The notes under the pieces are model-generated. The model worked only from the letters and a program-made list of their open reading frames with translations, made no database searches and was not told the DNA's origin. From assembly GCA_029582155.1 (NCBI GenBank), contig CM055908.1:19383406-19447405 (forward strand): 64,000 nt of DNA, read 5' to 3'. Positions within the stretch are counted from its first letter, which is position 1, and each line of letters opens with the position of its first letter. This document shows, in pieces, positions 13,101-24,062 of the stretch. The position numbers and the translations under genes are program-made. The stretch comes from Panopea generosa (Eukaryota > Mollusca > Bivalvia > Adapedonta > Hiatellidae).

Positions 13101-16100
13101 GTAGAACCAGTACTGAGTGTTGGTTTTGAGAGGCCATTGGGGATTAACTCTCAGGTCCAGGGTAGAACCAGTACTGAGTATTGGTTTTGAGAGGCCATTG
13201 GGGATTAACTCTCAGGTCCAGGGTAGAACTAGTACTGAGTGTTGGTTTTGAGAGGCCATTGGGGAGTAACTCTCAGGTCCAGGGTAGATCCAGTACTGAG
13301 TGTTGGTTTTGAGAGGCCATTGGGTTGTGCCTGGGTTTGAACCCAAGACCTCTTACATGAACATACAACACTCTATCCACAACACTTCTATCCTACTTTA
13401 AATCTGTAATAGCATTAAGATATCTGATCTATATTAATCATTGTTCACGACATTGCAAAGCTTCTGAAGTAAGTTTTAAGAAATTATATCATCTAAATTG
13501 TAGTTTCATCTATACTTTCTATAACACAATGTACACATAATTATACATGTAGTAACTAAAATCCTATGTGTTACATCAATTTTGTTTTAGTTTTAAGTAA
13601 AATGTTTCTAAAATTGTAACAATGTCACTGATAAGATAAAGAAATGAATAACAACATGAAAGCGGCTCAAGGTTTTTGGCAGATAGCATTTACCAATTGC
13701 AGGTGGGTCCTTCATTCAACAAAAGTTGACTGACCATACTGTCATATTTCGAGTCACCGTCCCCATTTCTGCAGTTCCACTCCTGAGGTGACCTGTCCTA
13801 ACCTCTAGGGTCCCCTGCCCCCACCTCTAGGGTCTCTTGTCTTCATCTCTAGGGTCTCTGTCCTCACCTCTAGGATCCCTGTCCCCACCTCAAGGGTCCC
13901 TGCCCTCACCTCTAGGGTCCCTTGTCTCCACCTCTAGGGTCCCTGTCCTCACCTCTAGGGTCCCTTGTCTCCACTTCTAGGGTCCCTGTTCTCACCTCTA
14001 TGGTCCCTGTCCCCACCTCTAGGGTCCCTTGTCTCCACCTCTAGGGTCCCTGTCCTCACCTCTAGGGTCCCTGTCCTCACCTCTAGGGTCCCTGTCCCCA
14101 CCTCTAGGGTCCCTTGTCTCCACCTCTAGGGTCCCTGTCCCCACCTCTAGGGTCCCTTGTCTCCATTTCTAGTGTCCCTGTCCCCACCTCTAGGGTCCCA
14201 GCCCCCACCTCTATGGTCCCTTGTCTCCACCTCTAGGGTCCCTGTCCCCAACTCTAGGGTTCCAGCCCCCACCTCTAGGGTCCCTTGTCTCCACCTCTAG
14301 GGTCCCTGTCCCAACCTCTAGGGTCCCTTGTCTCCACCTCTAGTGTCCCTTGTCTCCACCTCTAGGGTCCCTGTCCCCATCTCTAGGGTCCCTTGTCTCC
14401 ACCTCTAGTGTCCTTGTTCCCACCTCTAGGATCTTCTGTCCCCACCTCCGGAAGACTGTGGTCAACTATTCCTAATCTCTGGGGTCCCTTGTCCCCATCT
14501 CTCGGGGCCCATGTCTCCACCTCTGCGGTCCCCTGTCCCCACCTCTGGCAGACGGGGTTCCCTGTCTCCACTTCTGTGGTCACTGTTCCCATCTATGAGG
14601 ACCCCTGTCCCCACATCGTGAGTTACCTGTCCCAATCTCTAGGGTTCCACTTCTAAGGTTACCTGTCCCCACCTCTGTGGCCCCCTGTCCCCACATCTGA
14701 AGGTCCTGTCCCCACCTCTGCCATATGGAGTTCCTTGTCCTTTGGAGGTTGTGTCCCCAACTATAGGGTTCAATTTCTGAGGTGACCTCTCCTCACATCT
14801 GGGGTCCCATTTCTCCACAACTGGAGTCACTGTCCCCACATCTTGGGTCCCCTGTCCCCACCGCTGCCATCAAGAGTCACCTGTCCCCACCTCTGCCATC
14901 TACAGTCTCCCATACCCGTCTCTGCCATCTAGAGTCTCCCTTCCTAGCCTCTGCAATCTAGAGTCACCCATCCCCAACTCTGCAATCTAAAGTCACCTGT
15001 CCCCAACTCTGCCATCTAGAATTTCCTTTCCCCGACTCTGCCATCTAGAGTCTCACGTCCCCACCTCTGCCATCTAGTCACCTGAAGTCACCTCCTCTGC
15101 CATCTAGAGTCACAATTCCCCACCTCTGCCATCTAGTCACCACTTCTGTCATCTAGAGTCACCCATCCCAACCTCTGCCATCTAGTCACCAGTCACCTCC
15201 TCTGCCATTTAGAGTCACCTGTCCCAATTTCTGCCATATAGTCACCAGTCACCACCTCTGCCATTTAGAGTCACCCGTCCCCACCTCTGCAATCTAGTCA
15301 CCAGTCACCACCTCTGCTATTTGGAGTCACCTGTCCTAATCTCTGCCATATAGTCATCAGTCACCACCTCTGCCATTTAGAGTCACCCGTCCCCACCTCT
15401 GCAATCTAGTCACCAGTCACCACCTCTGCCATTTAGAGTCACCCGTCCCCACCTCTGCAATCTAGTCACCAGTCACCACATCTGCTATCTAGAGTCACCC
15501 GTCCCCAACTCTGCAATCTAGTCACCAGTCACCACCTCTGCCATCTAGAGTCACCCATCCCCAACTCTGCCATCTAGTCACCAGTCACCCCCTCTGCCAT
15601 CAAGAGTCACCTGTCCCCACCTCTGCAATCTAGTCACCAGTCACCACCTCTGCCATCTAGAGTCACCCGTCCCCACCTCTGCAATCTAGTCACCAGTCAC
15701 CACCTCTGCCATCTAGAGTCACCCGTCCCCACCTCTGCAATCTAGTCACCAGTCACCACCTCTGCCATCTAGTCATCTGTCCCCAACTCTGCCATCTAGT
15801 CACCAGTCACCACCTCTGCCATCTAGCGTCACCCATCCCCACCTCTGCAATCTAGTCACCAGTCACCACCTCTGCCATCTAGAGTCACCCATCCCCACCT
15901 CTGCAATCTAGTCACCAGTCACCACCTCTGTCATCTAGAGTCACCCATCCCCACCTCTTCAATCTAGTCACCAGTCACCACCTCTGCCATCTAGCGTCAC
16001 CCATCCCCACCTCTGCAATCTAGTCACCAGTCACCACCTCTGCCATCTAGAGTCACCCATCCCCACCTCTGCAATCTAGTCACCAGTCACCACCTCTGTC

Positions 16101-19100
16101 ATCTAGAGTCACCCATCCCCACCTCTGCAATCTAGTCACCAGTCACCACCTCTGCCATCTGGAGTCACCCATCCCCACCTCTGCAATCTAGTCACCAGTC
16201 ACCACATTTATTCATCAAAATGACTTTAATCCTTCACACACTCGACCATTTCCACTATAAGACAGGTGTTAGTATATACTTTTTATCAATATTAAATAAT
16301 GTTAAAATGATTTTTTTTGAAATAGCTTTCCATCCCTTAAAAAACATAATAATGGAAAGAAAGTGTAAGAGATAATATTTAATCTATGTTAACCTATACA
16401 AGCAAATGAAGGTACGGACAGACAAACACATACATCACCACCACTGTCCTTCACCCCGGCGATGTTTGGATGTTTAGATAACTGTATAACCACCTCTGGA
16501 GGCATGTCTATAGCTGTGTTGCCAGGCACACTGTATAATATCACCGGCACTGGGCTTGCGTCTGCTACCTAATATAAAAAATATAACATTAATTTTGGCC
16601 ATCTCTCAATTCTGTGGAGCGACGTACATGCATGTATTTACAAATAGATGTGGCTTTACTTTAGTTAATTAGCTCAAATAAGAAATAAGCACAGAGCTCA
16701 TACGAACCACTCCTGAGTCCATTACCTAGGTAGAACCAGTACTAAGTGTTGTTTTGGAGAGCCCAACCGGTCCAGTTGGGGATCAAACTCACAACCTCTT
16801 GCTTGACTCATTCATTAGATTTGAGAATTCTTTACTACAAATATTTTTGACGAAAAAAAAATTACTTAAAGTTTGTTAAAAAAGGCATTTTTAACCTAAT
16901 AATAGTTTTCTGGTATTGGAGTACATGTACTATAATTGTCAATGAATTTGAAAATAATCTAACATAAGATTTAGAGGACTTTAAACAGCATACCTGATTT
17001 TTTCACACCAAAATGTACGTGTTTTATATTGACACATCAAGATCAAGTTCAACAGGGTGTTGTGAAAACAGTTTTCATAATTAAATTTGAGAATCTTAAA
17101 TTGATAAATAAGAGCTTTTGAATGAAAGAAAAATACAAAATTTTGGGCAAAAAACTGTTATTTTTTAGATATGCGTTTATTTCTAATAATGTAAATTAAA
17201 AAATATATATTTACCGATAGGTTAATATTGTATTTGAATATATTGCCCATACTTGTTACAGCATTATTTTTGCATAAAGTATCCGAGCAGCTCCAAACTT
17301 GTTTTTAAAAACTGTACATATAACATTTTAATGTAATATCTATCGAAAATAAATTACATGGTCCTTAACTTACTTTGTGGAATATAAAAACACGTCTTTC
17401 CTGTTTGTACATACAGCTAAGGACTTATATAGAGAAGGAAAAGCAACTGACTGAGATGTTATGCAAGCTGGCATATTCAAACATTTTTTTCTTTCAATGT
17501 GAAATTTTCATTAATGTAAGAGTTAAAAAGTATATTGCAGGGCAGGGGAAATAGGACCAAATTTGGGCCCCAAATTGATCAAACAAGGGCCCTGTGTCTA
17601 TATAATATGGCTATATGTTGTTTTACCTTGGTAAAATGGGCAATTAAAGCGTCATTTCCCATCAGTCCCTTGTAGAAACAAGGTGTAACAATCAGCACTG
17701 CCCCTGCGCCTGCCCTCGCCATTTTCTCACACATAGAAATTGTGTCTCTCGTTGCTGGAATACACATGTATACAATGGGTGAACCAGAATTAAGTAGACT
17801 CTTGTCATAAAAGTATATGTGTTTTACTCCTTATGTGTTTTACTCCTTATGTGTTTTGCTCCTTATGATGTTTTGCTACTTATGTGTTTTACTCGTTATG
17901 TGTTTTGCTCCTTATGTGTTTTACTCCTTATGTGTTTTGCTCCTTATGACAGGATCCAAATGTTGTCACTATATATTTAATAAAACAATCTCTTTATTGC
18001 CCTCTATCACAATGTCAAGTTTCAAGTCCTTCACTATGGTTTTGAATGTATGATGTAATTAATGTCCATCATTATGGTTGTGAATGTATGGTGTAAATCA
18101 AGTCCTTCATTATGGTTGTGAATGTATGATGTAAATCAAGTCCTTCATTATGGTTGTAAATGTATGGTGTAAATAAAGTCCTTCATTATGATTGTGAATG
18201 TATGATGTAATTAAAGTCCATCATTATGGTTGTGAATGTATGGTGTTAATCAAGTTCTTTATTATGGTTGTGAATGTATGGTGTAAATGTAGTCCTTCAT
18301 TTTCATTGTGAATGTATGATGTAAATCAAGTCCTTCGTTATGGTTGTGAATGTATGATGTAAATCAAGTCCTTCATTATGGTTGTGAATGTATGATGTAA
18401 TTCAAGTTTTTCATTATGGTTGTGAATGTATGATGTAAATGAAGTCCTTCACTAGGGTTGTGAATGTATGATGTAAATCAAGTCTTTCATTATGGTTGTG
18501 AATGTATGGTGTAAATCAAGACCTTCATTATGTTTGTGAATGTATGATGTAAATGAAGTCCTTCACAATGTTTGTGAATGTATGATGTAAATCAAGTCCT
18601 TCATTATGTTTATGAATTTATGATGTAAAAAAGTTCTTCATAATGTTTGTGAATGTATGATGTAAATCAAGTCCTTCATTATGGTTGTGAATGTATGGTG
18701 TAAATCAAGTCCTTCATTATGGTTGTGAGTGTATGGTGTAAATCAAGTCCTTCATTATGGTTGTGAATGTATGGTGTAAATCAAGTCCTTCATTATGTTT
18801 ATGAATGTATGATGTAAAAAAGTTCTTCATAATGTTTGTGAATGTATGATGTAAATGAAGTCCTTCATTATGGTTGTGAATGTATGGTGTAAATCAAGTC
18901 CTTCATTATGTTTATGAATGTATGATGTAAATGAAGTCCTTCATTATGTTTGTGAATGTATGATGTAAATGAAGTCCTTCACTAGGGTTGTGAATGTATG
19001 ATGTAAATCAAGTCCTTCATTATGGTTGTGAATGTATGATGTAAACGATGTCCTTCACTATGGTTGTGAATGTATGATGTAAATCAAGTCCTTCATTATG

Positions 19101-22100
19101 GTTGTGAATGTATGGTGTTAATCAAGTCCTTCATTATGGTTGTGAATTGATGGTGTAAATGAAGTCCTTCATTTTGGTTGTGAATGTATGATGTTAATTA
19201 AGTCCTTCATTATGGTTGTGAATGTATGGTGTAAATCAAGTCTATCATTATGGTTTTGAATGTATGGTGTAAATCAAGTCCTTCATTATGGATGTGAATG
19301 TATGATAAAAATGAAGTCCTTCACTAGGGTTGTGAATGTATGGTGTAAATCAAGTCCTTCATTATGGTTGTGAATGTATGATGTAAATGAAGTCCTTCAT
19401 TATGTTTGTGAATGTATGATGTAAATGAAGTCCTTCACTAGGGTTGTGAATGTATGATGTAAATCAAGTCCTTCATTATGGTTGTGAATGTATGATGTAA
19501 ACGATGTCCTTCACTATGGTTGTGAATGTATGATGTAAATCAAGTCCTTCATTATGGTTGTGAATGTATGGTGTTAATCAAGTCCTTCATTATGGTTGTG
19601 AATTGATGGTGTAAATGAAGTCCTTCATTTTGGTTGTGAATGTATGATGTTAATTAAGTCCTTCATTATGGTTGTGAATGTATGGTGTAAATCAAGTCTA
19701 TCATTATGGTTTTGAATGTATGGTGTAAATCAAGTCCTTCATTATGGATGTGAATGTATGATAAAAATGAAGTCCTTCACTAGGGTTGTGAATGTATGGT
19801 GTAAATCAAGTCTATCATTATGGTTGTGAATGTATGGTGTAAATCAAGTCCTTCATTATGTTTATGAATGTATGATGTAAATCAAGTCCTTCACAATGTT
19901 TGTGAATGTATGATGTAAATCAAGTCCTTCATTATGGTTGTGAATGTATGGTGTAAATCAAGTCCTTCATTATGGTTGTGAATGTATGGTGTAAATCAAG
20001 TCCTTCATTATGGTTGTGAATGTATGGTGTAAATAAAACCCTTCATTATGGTTGTGAATGTATGGTGTAAATCAAATCCTTCATTATGGTTGTGAATGTA
20101 TGATGTAATTAAAGTCCATCATTATGGTTGTGAATGTATGTTGTTAATCAAGTCCTTTATTATGGTTGTGAATGTATGGTGTAAATGAAGTCCTTCATTT
20201 TGGTTGTGAATGTATGATGTAAATCAAGTCCTTCATTATGGTTGTGAATGTATGGTGTAAATCAAGTCCTTCATTATGGTCGTGAATGTATGATGTAAAT
20301 CAAGTCCTTCATTATGGTTGTGAATGTATGATGAAAAACAAGTACTTCACAATGTTTGTGATTGTATGATGTAAATCAAGTCCTTCATTATGGTTGTGAA
20401 TGTATGGTGTAAATCAAGTCTATCATTATGGTTGTGAATGTATGGTGTAAATCAAGTCCTTCATTATGTTTGTGAATGTATGATGTAAATCAAGTCCTTC
20501 ACAATGTTTGTGAATGTATGATGTAAATCAAGTCCTTCATTATGGTTGTGAATGTATGATGAAAATGAAGTACTTCACAATGTTTGTGATTGTATGATGT
20601 AAATCAAGTCCTTCATTATGGTTGTGAATGTATGGTGTAAATCAAGTCTATCATTATGGTTGTGAATGTATGGTGTAAATCAAGTCCTTCATTATGTTTG
20701 TGAATGTATGATGTAAATCAAGTCCTTCACAATGTTTGTGAATGTATGATGTAAATCAAGTCCTTCATTATGGTTGTGAATGTATGATGTAAATTGAGTC
20801 CTTCATTATGTTTATGAATGTATGGTGTAAATCAAGTCCTTCATTATGTTTATGAATGTATGACGTAAAAAAGTTCTTCATAATGTTTGTGAATGTATGA
20901 TGTAAATGAAATCCTTCATTATGGTTGTGAATGTATGGTGTAAATCAAGTCCTTCATTACGTTTGTGAATGTATGATGTAAATGAAGTCCTTCACAATGT
21001 TTGTGAATGTATGATGTAAATCAAGTCCTTCATTATGGTTGTGAATGTATGATGTAAATTGAGTCCTTCATTATGTTTATGAATGTATGGTGTAAATCAA
21101 GTCCTTCATTATGTTTATGAATGTATGATGTAAAAAAGTTCTTCATAATGTTTGTGAATGTATGATGTAAATGAAGTCCTTCATTATGGTTGTGAATGTA
21201 TGGTGTAAATCAAGTCCTTCATTATGGTTGTGAATGTATGGTGTAAATCAAGTCCTTCATTATGTTTATGAATGTATGATGTAAATCAAGTCCTTCATTA
21301 TGTTTGTGAATGTATGATGTAAATCAAGTCCTTCATTAAGGTTGTAAATGTATGGTGTAGATCAAATCCTTCATTATGGTTGCGAATGTTAATGTAAATG
21401 ATGCCTGTCATTATAGTTATTTCTGATGTGACTTACATTCACATCCAGCACCTGCTATGATGAGTTTATCCTTGTCTGCCATTTCTGACATTCTCTTCAC
21501 CAGCTCCACTCTCTCCTCGTTGTCCAGGTAAACATACTCTCCGTTTGAGCCCTGCACTACAAAACCTGAAATGAAACACAAAATGTAAGATGCATCTTCT
21601 TCTTTTAAACAGGCCTCACCTATATCTGTAATATTTATGCAAACTACATATAGGTATCAAAGATGATATATATATATAGGGAGTTTTGTCTTATACCTTG
21701 ATAAGATGGTCATACAAAATCACAAAAATCTGTCGTTGATTTTCAATGAGTTCCCTATGCACACTTACCTTTAATGGGGAACTGTAAACTGTTAATTCCT
21801 TAAAGGGTAGTCAAACAGTATACATGGATAGATTGTTTGTTTGAATTTTTAGTATCAATTTTATGACATTGAGGGCTAACTAACGATTCTTTAACCTAAA
21901 CCACTGTTTTCTGGGATACTGGAAGGTTAAACAGTACTCCAGCACATCTGTCTCCACAAGTAACTGATAACTTTCCCACTCTGAATCAGCGATGAGAGAC
22001 GTTAATGATAATGATATGCAATCTCCTTTATCAATCAAATGGGAAAATAACCCAGGGTGAACATTTTCAAGTCACATCATGTATTCACAATTGAAAATTA

Positions 22101-23167
22101 ATCAAAATACATGTATTGTGAATTCAACCAATCAAAAGCAGCACCTGCTGTATAATCATACATGTCTGTAGGCAATCCAGGGTGACTCACCCTTAAAGGG
22201 AATATATCAGGATTTTTTGTAATTTTAAAATTGGCTATAAACATTTTTTTCCCAATATATCATGCCTATATATATACTCACTGACCCCTTATTGCCAAAA
22301 GGATATTTACTTAAACATGCCAAAATAATATATTGAAAAGACATTTCCTAACTTGGGCTACGCGCCTAGGTAAGACTAAAACAGATGTCCCAATTTAGAT
22401 TGAAACATATTTTGTGACCTATTAAATGAGTCACATGATTTCATTTTGATTTCAGTTTGATCCAATTAAGTGTTAACACATAGTAAAAATTGTTTCATCT
22501 TAGAAAGAGTCCAAATGACTATGCGAAGGGCGTCTAGCAGTATTTAAGTGCTGTCTATTTTTATAATGGGATTTTGTTTCAAGCTTACAACTTTGATTTA
22601 AATAGCAATTTTATTAATTACAATGAGATGTATTTTTATAATAATTTGATTTTTTAAAGAGATTTATAGTGTTTTTTTTTCTTGATATATTCCATTTAAC
22701 CCCAAACATCTAAATTAGTCTCTGGATACACAAGTTATATGGAAGTGTGCATGGATGGGGGCGGGGGAGGATCAGAGAAAGTATTTGACTAAAAATGATT
22801 CTGTTCTGACATATATATTTGTATCTCGGGTGATGCTTGACTCCATGCCCCAATACCTCCACCTACCTACCCTGCATGGTCCGCTTGTTGTAAATATCAT
22901 ATTACATAACTAATACTGAATAAAAATCATCCTACCTCTGAATGGTATCTTGTTCCAGATATCCATGTTTTGCTGCAGTCTGTCATATGCGATTGTCTCA
23001 TCTTGATTAAAGGGCGTGGCTATCGGTGGATACAGTCCACTTATGTCCAGTTCTCGTCTTTGTGATGTGGAAAACATCACCGACGTTGCACGCGCAGTCC
23101 TGGTTGTAGACACTGTCAATAACCTGGCTACTCCAGCCGGCATGGAAATCAAACGTGAAAATGACAT
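7007..23167 (-). CDS. HOGA1: 4-hydroxy-2-oxoglutarate aldolase, mitochondrial (complete, 7 exons)
   Basis: This class I aldolase of the DHDPS/NAL family cleaves 4-hydroxy-2-oxoglutarate to glyoxylate and pyruvate in the mitochondrial matrix, the last step of hydroxyproline breakdown. Minus-strand exons: 23167-22936, 21565-21437, 17754-17627, 16568-16434, 10375-10279, 8890-8757, 7156-7007. All donors are GT and acceptors AG, and phases join without a frame error to give 334 aa (human about 327). Residues 1-36 are rich in Arg/Ser/Thr and lack acids, as in a mitochondrial presequence. Family landmarks are [10 protein letters not shown] (~44), [12 protein letters not shown] (~76-87, phosphate/carboxylate loop), LYSVPGN with Tyr ~175, GVKDSGGD with Schiff-base Lys ~203, [26 protein letters not shown], and the C-terminal YGYYGGP. 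All key residues are present. Introns 2 and 4 are swollen by minisatellites. Identification is very secure. Confidence 0.97.
7475..7720. mobile_element. TTAA-flanked palindromic MITE, copy 2
   Basis: Flanked by TTAA at 7471-7474 and 7721-7724, with the same CCCTTTACTCCATA terminus and central palindrome as copy 1. The right arm contains three to four tandem copies of a ~27-bp phrase ('gtctatattagaggtgtcc'). It lies in HOGA1 intron 6. Confidence 0.88.
8139..8430 (+). mobile_element. tRNA-Ala-like SINE, family 1, with perfect 14-bp TSD
   Basis: The head 'ggtctagtggtagagtg' and B box 'gggttcaatcccc' derive from a tRNA whose anticodon stem-loop (tccgc-ctcgcat-gcgga) would read CGC (Ala). The 3' tail ends 'gacgctaaacaccatacaac' with a CAA-rich end. 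Target-site duplication ACCATTGGAAGTAA is perfect at 8125-8138 and 8431-8444. It is antisense within HOGA1 intron 6. Other family members: 34103, 41117, 57100 and 63383 (minus). Confidence 0.93.
8508..8628 (-). other. Candidate cassette exon or unrelated exon-like segment in HOGA1 intron 6
   Basis: A 121-nt minus-strand segment is bounded by AG (8630-8629) and a good donor GTAGGT (8507-8502). In one frame it is open throughout and reads like real protein ([16 protein letters not shown], then [20 protein letters not shown]). I do not recognise the family. That frame fits neither neighbour: exon 6 ends and exon 7 begins in phase 0. Spliced in phase 0 it would add 30 codons and a TGA 28 nt before the donor. 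It could be a frame-breaking alternative exon, an exon fragment of another gene, or chance. Confidence 0.35.
8757..8890 (-). CDS. HOGA1: HOGA1 exon 6
   Basis: Acceptor 'gattcag', donor GTGAGT, ending in phase 0 after GPNGA. It encodes [20 protein letters not shown] and [20 protein letters not shown], the helical C-terminal part of the barrel. Confidence 0.96.
9496..9660 (-). mobile_element. SINE family 4 fragment (tRNA-Leu-like family)
   Basis: Shares 'aggaagacct', 'gagtagaaccac.gtccttcc' and 'caagtaactg' with the copies at 42690, 31310 and 60040. The tRNA-like head is missing. It lies in HOGA1 intron 5. Confidence 0.6.
9684..10104. mobile_element. Foldback MITE interrupted by a TTAA MITE
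   Basis: Outer ends read 'ggctcctgtttcaccaa' and, inverted, 'ttggtgaaacaggtaccag'. Removing 9715-9935 plus one TTAA leaves ~195 bp that aligns along its full length to the reverse complement of 60611-60796. This is therefore an older element (CTGG...CCAG ends) hit by a younger piggyBac-like MITE. Confidence 0.85.
9715..9935. mobile_element. TTAA-flanked palindromic MITE, copy 3 (nested)
   Basis: TTAA at 9711-9714 and 9936-9939. It has the same termini and central palindrome ('cagtgcaggaagagc' / 'gctcgtaacaagc') as the other copies. It is nested in the foldback element 9684-10104, whose uninterrupted relative shows the target was a single TTAA. Confidence 0.92.
10279..10375 (-). CDS. HOGA1: HOGA1 exon 5
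   Basis: Acceptor 'cttgcag', donor GTGAGT, phase 1. It encodes [20 protein letters not shown] then [12 protein letters not shown], matching the family's VLAGS..FL strand. It is separated from exon 4 by a 6.06-kb intron that is mostly tandem repeats. Confidence 0.96.
10455..11220 (+). repeat. G-rich 36-bp minisatellite in HOGA1 intron 4
   Basis: About 20 units built from 'gggtaggtgggtaggtagg' plus a spacer 'tggtgttgtagat' or 'tggtgttttagat'. The first six units are almost identical and later ones mix shortened forms, so the array is freshest at its left end. Repeated GGG/GG runs give G-quadruplex potential on the plus strand, the template strand for HOGA1. Confidence 0.92.
11431..13330 (+). 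repeat. 61-bp minisatellite (~31 units), SINE-derived
   Basis: Units start 'taactctcaggtccagggta' and continue through 'gtactgagtgttggtt' to 'ggccattgggga'. A variant with 'ggaaaggcaattgg' recurs near 11480, 11846, 12455 and 12820, mostly 366 bp apart, so six-unit blocks were copied. The array is bounded on the left by 'aataaagctcagagctt' and on the right by a B-box-like 'gggtttgaaccc', which together with the unit match the SINE at 16675-16810. It lies in HOGA1 intron 4. Confidence 0.93.
13790..14400 (+). repeat. ~20-bp C-rich minisatellite
   Basis: About 30 copies of 'cacctctagggtccctgtcc' with a frequent 'cttgtctc' variant. Degenerate relatives extend to ~14880. Open frames across it are simple repeat translations. 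It lies in HOGA1 intron 4. Confidence 0.92.
14880..16205 (+). repeat. C-rich minisatellite, ~56-bp higher-order unit
   Basis: Alternating half-units 'cacctctgccatctagagtc' and 'cacctctgcaatctagtcac' plus 'cagtcac' make a ~56-bp unit that becomes regular after ~15400. It shares the 'cacctct' core with the preceding 20-bp array, so the two are probably one lineage. It ends ~230 bp from the HOGA1 exon 4 donor. Confidence 0.92.
16434..16568 (-). CDS. HOGA1: HOGA1 exon 4 (catalytic Tyr and Lys)
   Basis: Exactly 45 codons, phase 0 at both ends (acceptor 'atattag', donor GTATGT). It carries both catalytic landmarks: LYSVPGN (proton-shuttling Tyr) and GVKDSGGD (Schiff-base Lys). The donor is only ~230 bp from the end of the C-rich minisatellites of intron 4. 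Confidence 0.97.
16675..16810 (-). mobile_element. SINE family 5 copy, probable parent sequence of the 61-bp minisatellite
   Basis: Read on the minus strand it has a tRNA-type B box ('gagtttgatcc'), then 'actgg', 'ccaacactt'-like and 'agtactggttctacc' landmarks and 'gagctctgtgctt'. It contains a single copy of the sequence tandemly repeated at 11431-13330. It lies in HOGA1 intron 3. Confidence 0.6.
17627..17754 (-). CDS. HOGA1: HOGA1 exon 3
   Basis: Acceptor 'attccag', donor GTAAAA, phase 1 in and phase 0 out. It encodes [20 protein letters not shown] then [20 protein letters not shown], matching the family's GADA..VTPYYY strand region. The exon lies between the 38-bp array and intron 3. Confidence 0.96.
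17813..17948. repeat. ~16-bp tandem repeat
   Basis: Eight or so copies of 'cttatgtgttttgctc' and variants in HOGA1 intron 2, just before the 38-bp array. The plus-strand frame through it ([15 protein letters not shown]) is a repeat artefact. Confidence 0.85.
18010..21400 (+). repeat. 38-bp minisatellite (~89 units) filling HOGA1 intron 2
   Basis: The unit is built from 'gtccttcattatggttgtg' and 'aatgtatgatgtaaatcaa'. Variant positions (gatg/ggtg, cactaggg, cacaatgtttg) mark higher-order copies. A block with the rare 'aacgatg' variant near 19043 reappears near 19500, twelve units on, and 'gaagtacttcacaatg'-type blocks recur about 228 bp (six units) apart near 20340-20570. It ends ~40 bp from HOGA1 exon 2. 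Confidence 0.95.
21437..21565 (-). CDS. HOGA1: HOGA1 exon 2
   Basis: Acceptor 'tttcag' precedes GTTTTGTAG. The exon encodes [20 protein letters not shown] and runs to IIAGAGCE, including the GSNGE substrate loop. The donor is GTAAGT, phase 1. Just 3' in transcript sense begins the 38-bp array of intron 2. Confidence 0.96.
21840..22060 (-). mobile_element. SINE family 2 fragment without head
   Basis: Contains, in minus orientation, the family 2 body ('gagggctaac', 'aaaccactgttttctggg', 'caagtaactgataactttcc', 'gatgagagac'). The tRNA-like part is missing. It lies in HOGA1 intron 1. Confidence 0.7.
22196..22335 (+). repeat. Dispersed repeat, partner of 25891-26035
   Basis: Shares 'atcaggattttt', 'tttttcccaatat', 'catgcct', 'tatatactcact' and 'attgccaaaaggatat' with 25891-26035 in the same order and orientation. 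The class is unknown. It is in HOGA1 intron 1. Confidence 0.65.
22936..23167 (-). CDS. HOGA1: HOGA1 exon 1 (presequence and first strand)
   Basis: The exon encodes 77 codons plus one base. The Met at 23167 is chosen because the next 36 residues form a plausible mitochondrial presequence and conserved sequence ([13 protein letters not shown]) follows. Met9 and Met31 are alternative in-frame starts. The exon ends CCATTCAGAG before donor GTAGGA, phase 1, splitting the Gly codon of FRG. Confidence 0.95.
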
Positions 23168-24062
23168 GACAGCGGCTCAAATAAATGAAAATAACTATAA
23201 AGATGTGATGTACGTCGATCAATGGCCTTTCAAACCAGCTGCATACAAGCTCTTATTACCTGTCCTCCGTCAAAAAAGAAACTTGACACTTCTCAGTTCC
23301 TTCTTCTTCTTCTTCCATATACTGAGCTGGGTTCTTGAAAGAACGTACGTAGCTCAACGAAACTAGGCGTGGTGGTGGTGCACAGAAGTTCCCCCAAGGC
23401 CATTAATTTTATGAAATTAAGAATCGGAGGTTAAAACGGGACATGTGTAAATCCCGGTCTTATTAACGGGTTTGCCATCCCGGTTTCGGTCTCCGACAAG
23501 GAAATGTAGTACTTTAAATAGTACGGCCCAAATAGTTCTATGCCGGAAAACTGTATTCGTGAGGACAATGGAACCTTTGGCTATAATGTGTAATTTATTA
23601 CACTATTTCATTCATTTTTTTATTTGTTGGTATTCAGAATACGCCGTCTCCATTGTTTCCCCTTGAGATTATCACTTTTTTTCATTCTGGCAATGGTATT
23701 AGAGTTGGGAAAGTATTAGAAACTGCTATCTCTTGGACATATTATTTTAATTTCCTTCTCGAACACCCTTTCATCTATTTTTTTAGATCAGAAACCAATA
23801 ATTTAAAAAGTCTGTTCAAATGTCACTAAGGGAAACTACTCGTGTAGGTCTCTTAACATATGGATTACACTCACTTGAGATCGCAACAATTGTTGCGTGT
23901 TATGTCTTTCAATTCAACGTTCAATTGCAATCTTTTTATCTCCTTTAAACTCATATGCAGGATTACATAGCAAATATGAAATGTGATATAAACTTGCATT
24001 CTTTTAAAAAAGATCATGTTTCGTTAATACATGCTTGAAAGTATAGGGAGACGTCTGTTTGT

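Noticed and set aside
14383-14839. Several 60-90 aa frames
   Set aside because: Translations of the C-rich minisatellite in HOGA1 intron 4.
10455-21400. CRISPR-like regularly spaced repeats
   Set aside because: Units are head-to-tail without unique spacers, lie in introns of an animal gene, and no cas-like genes occur.
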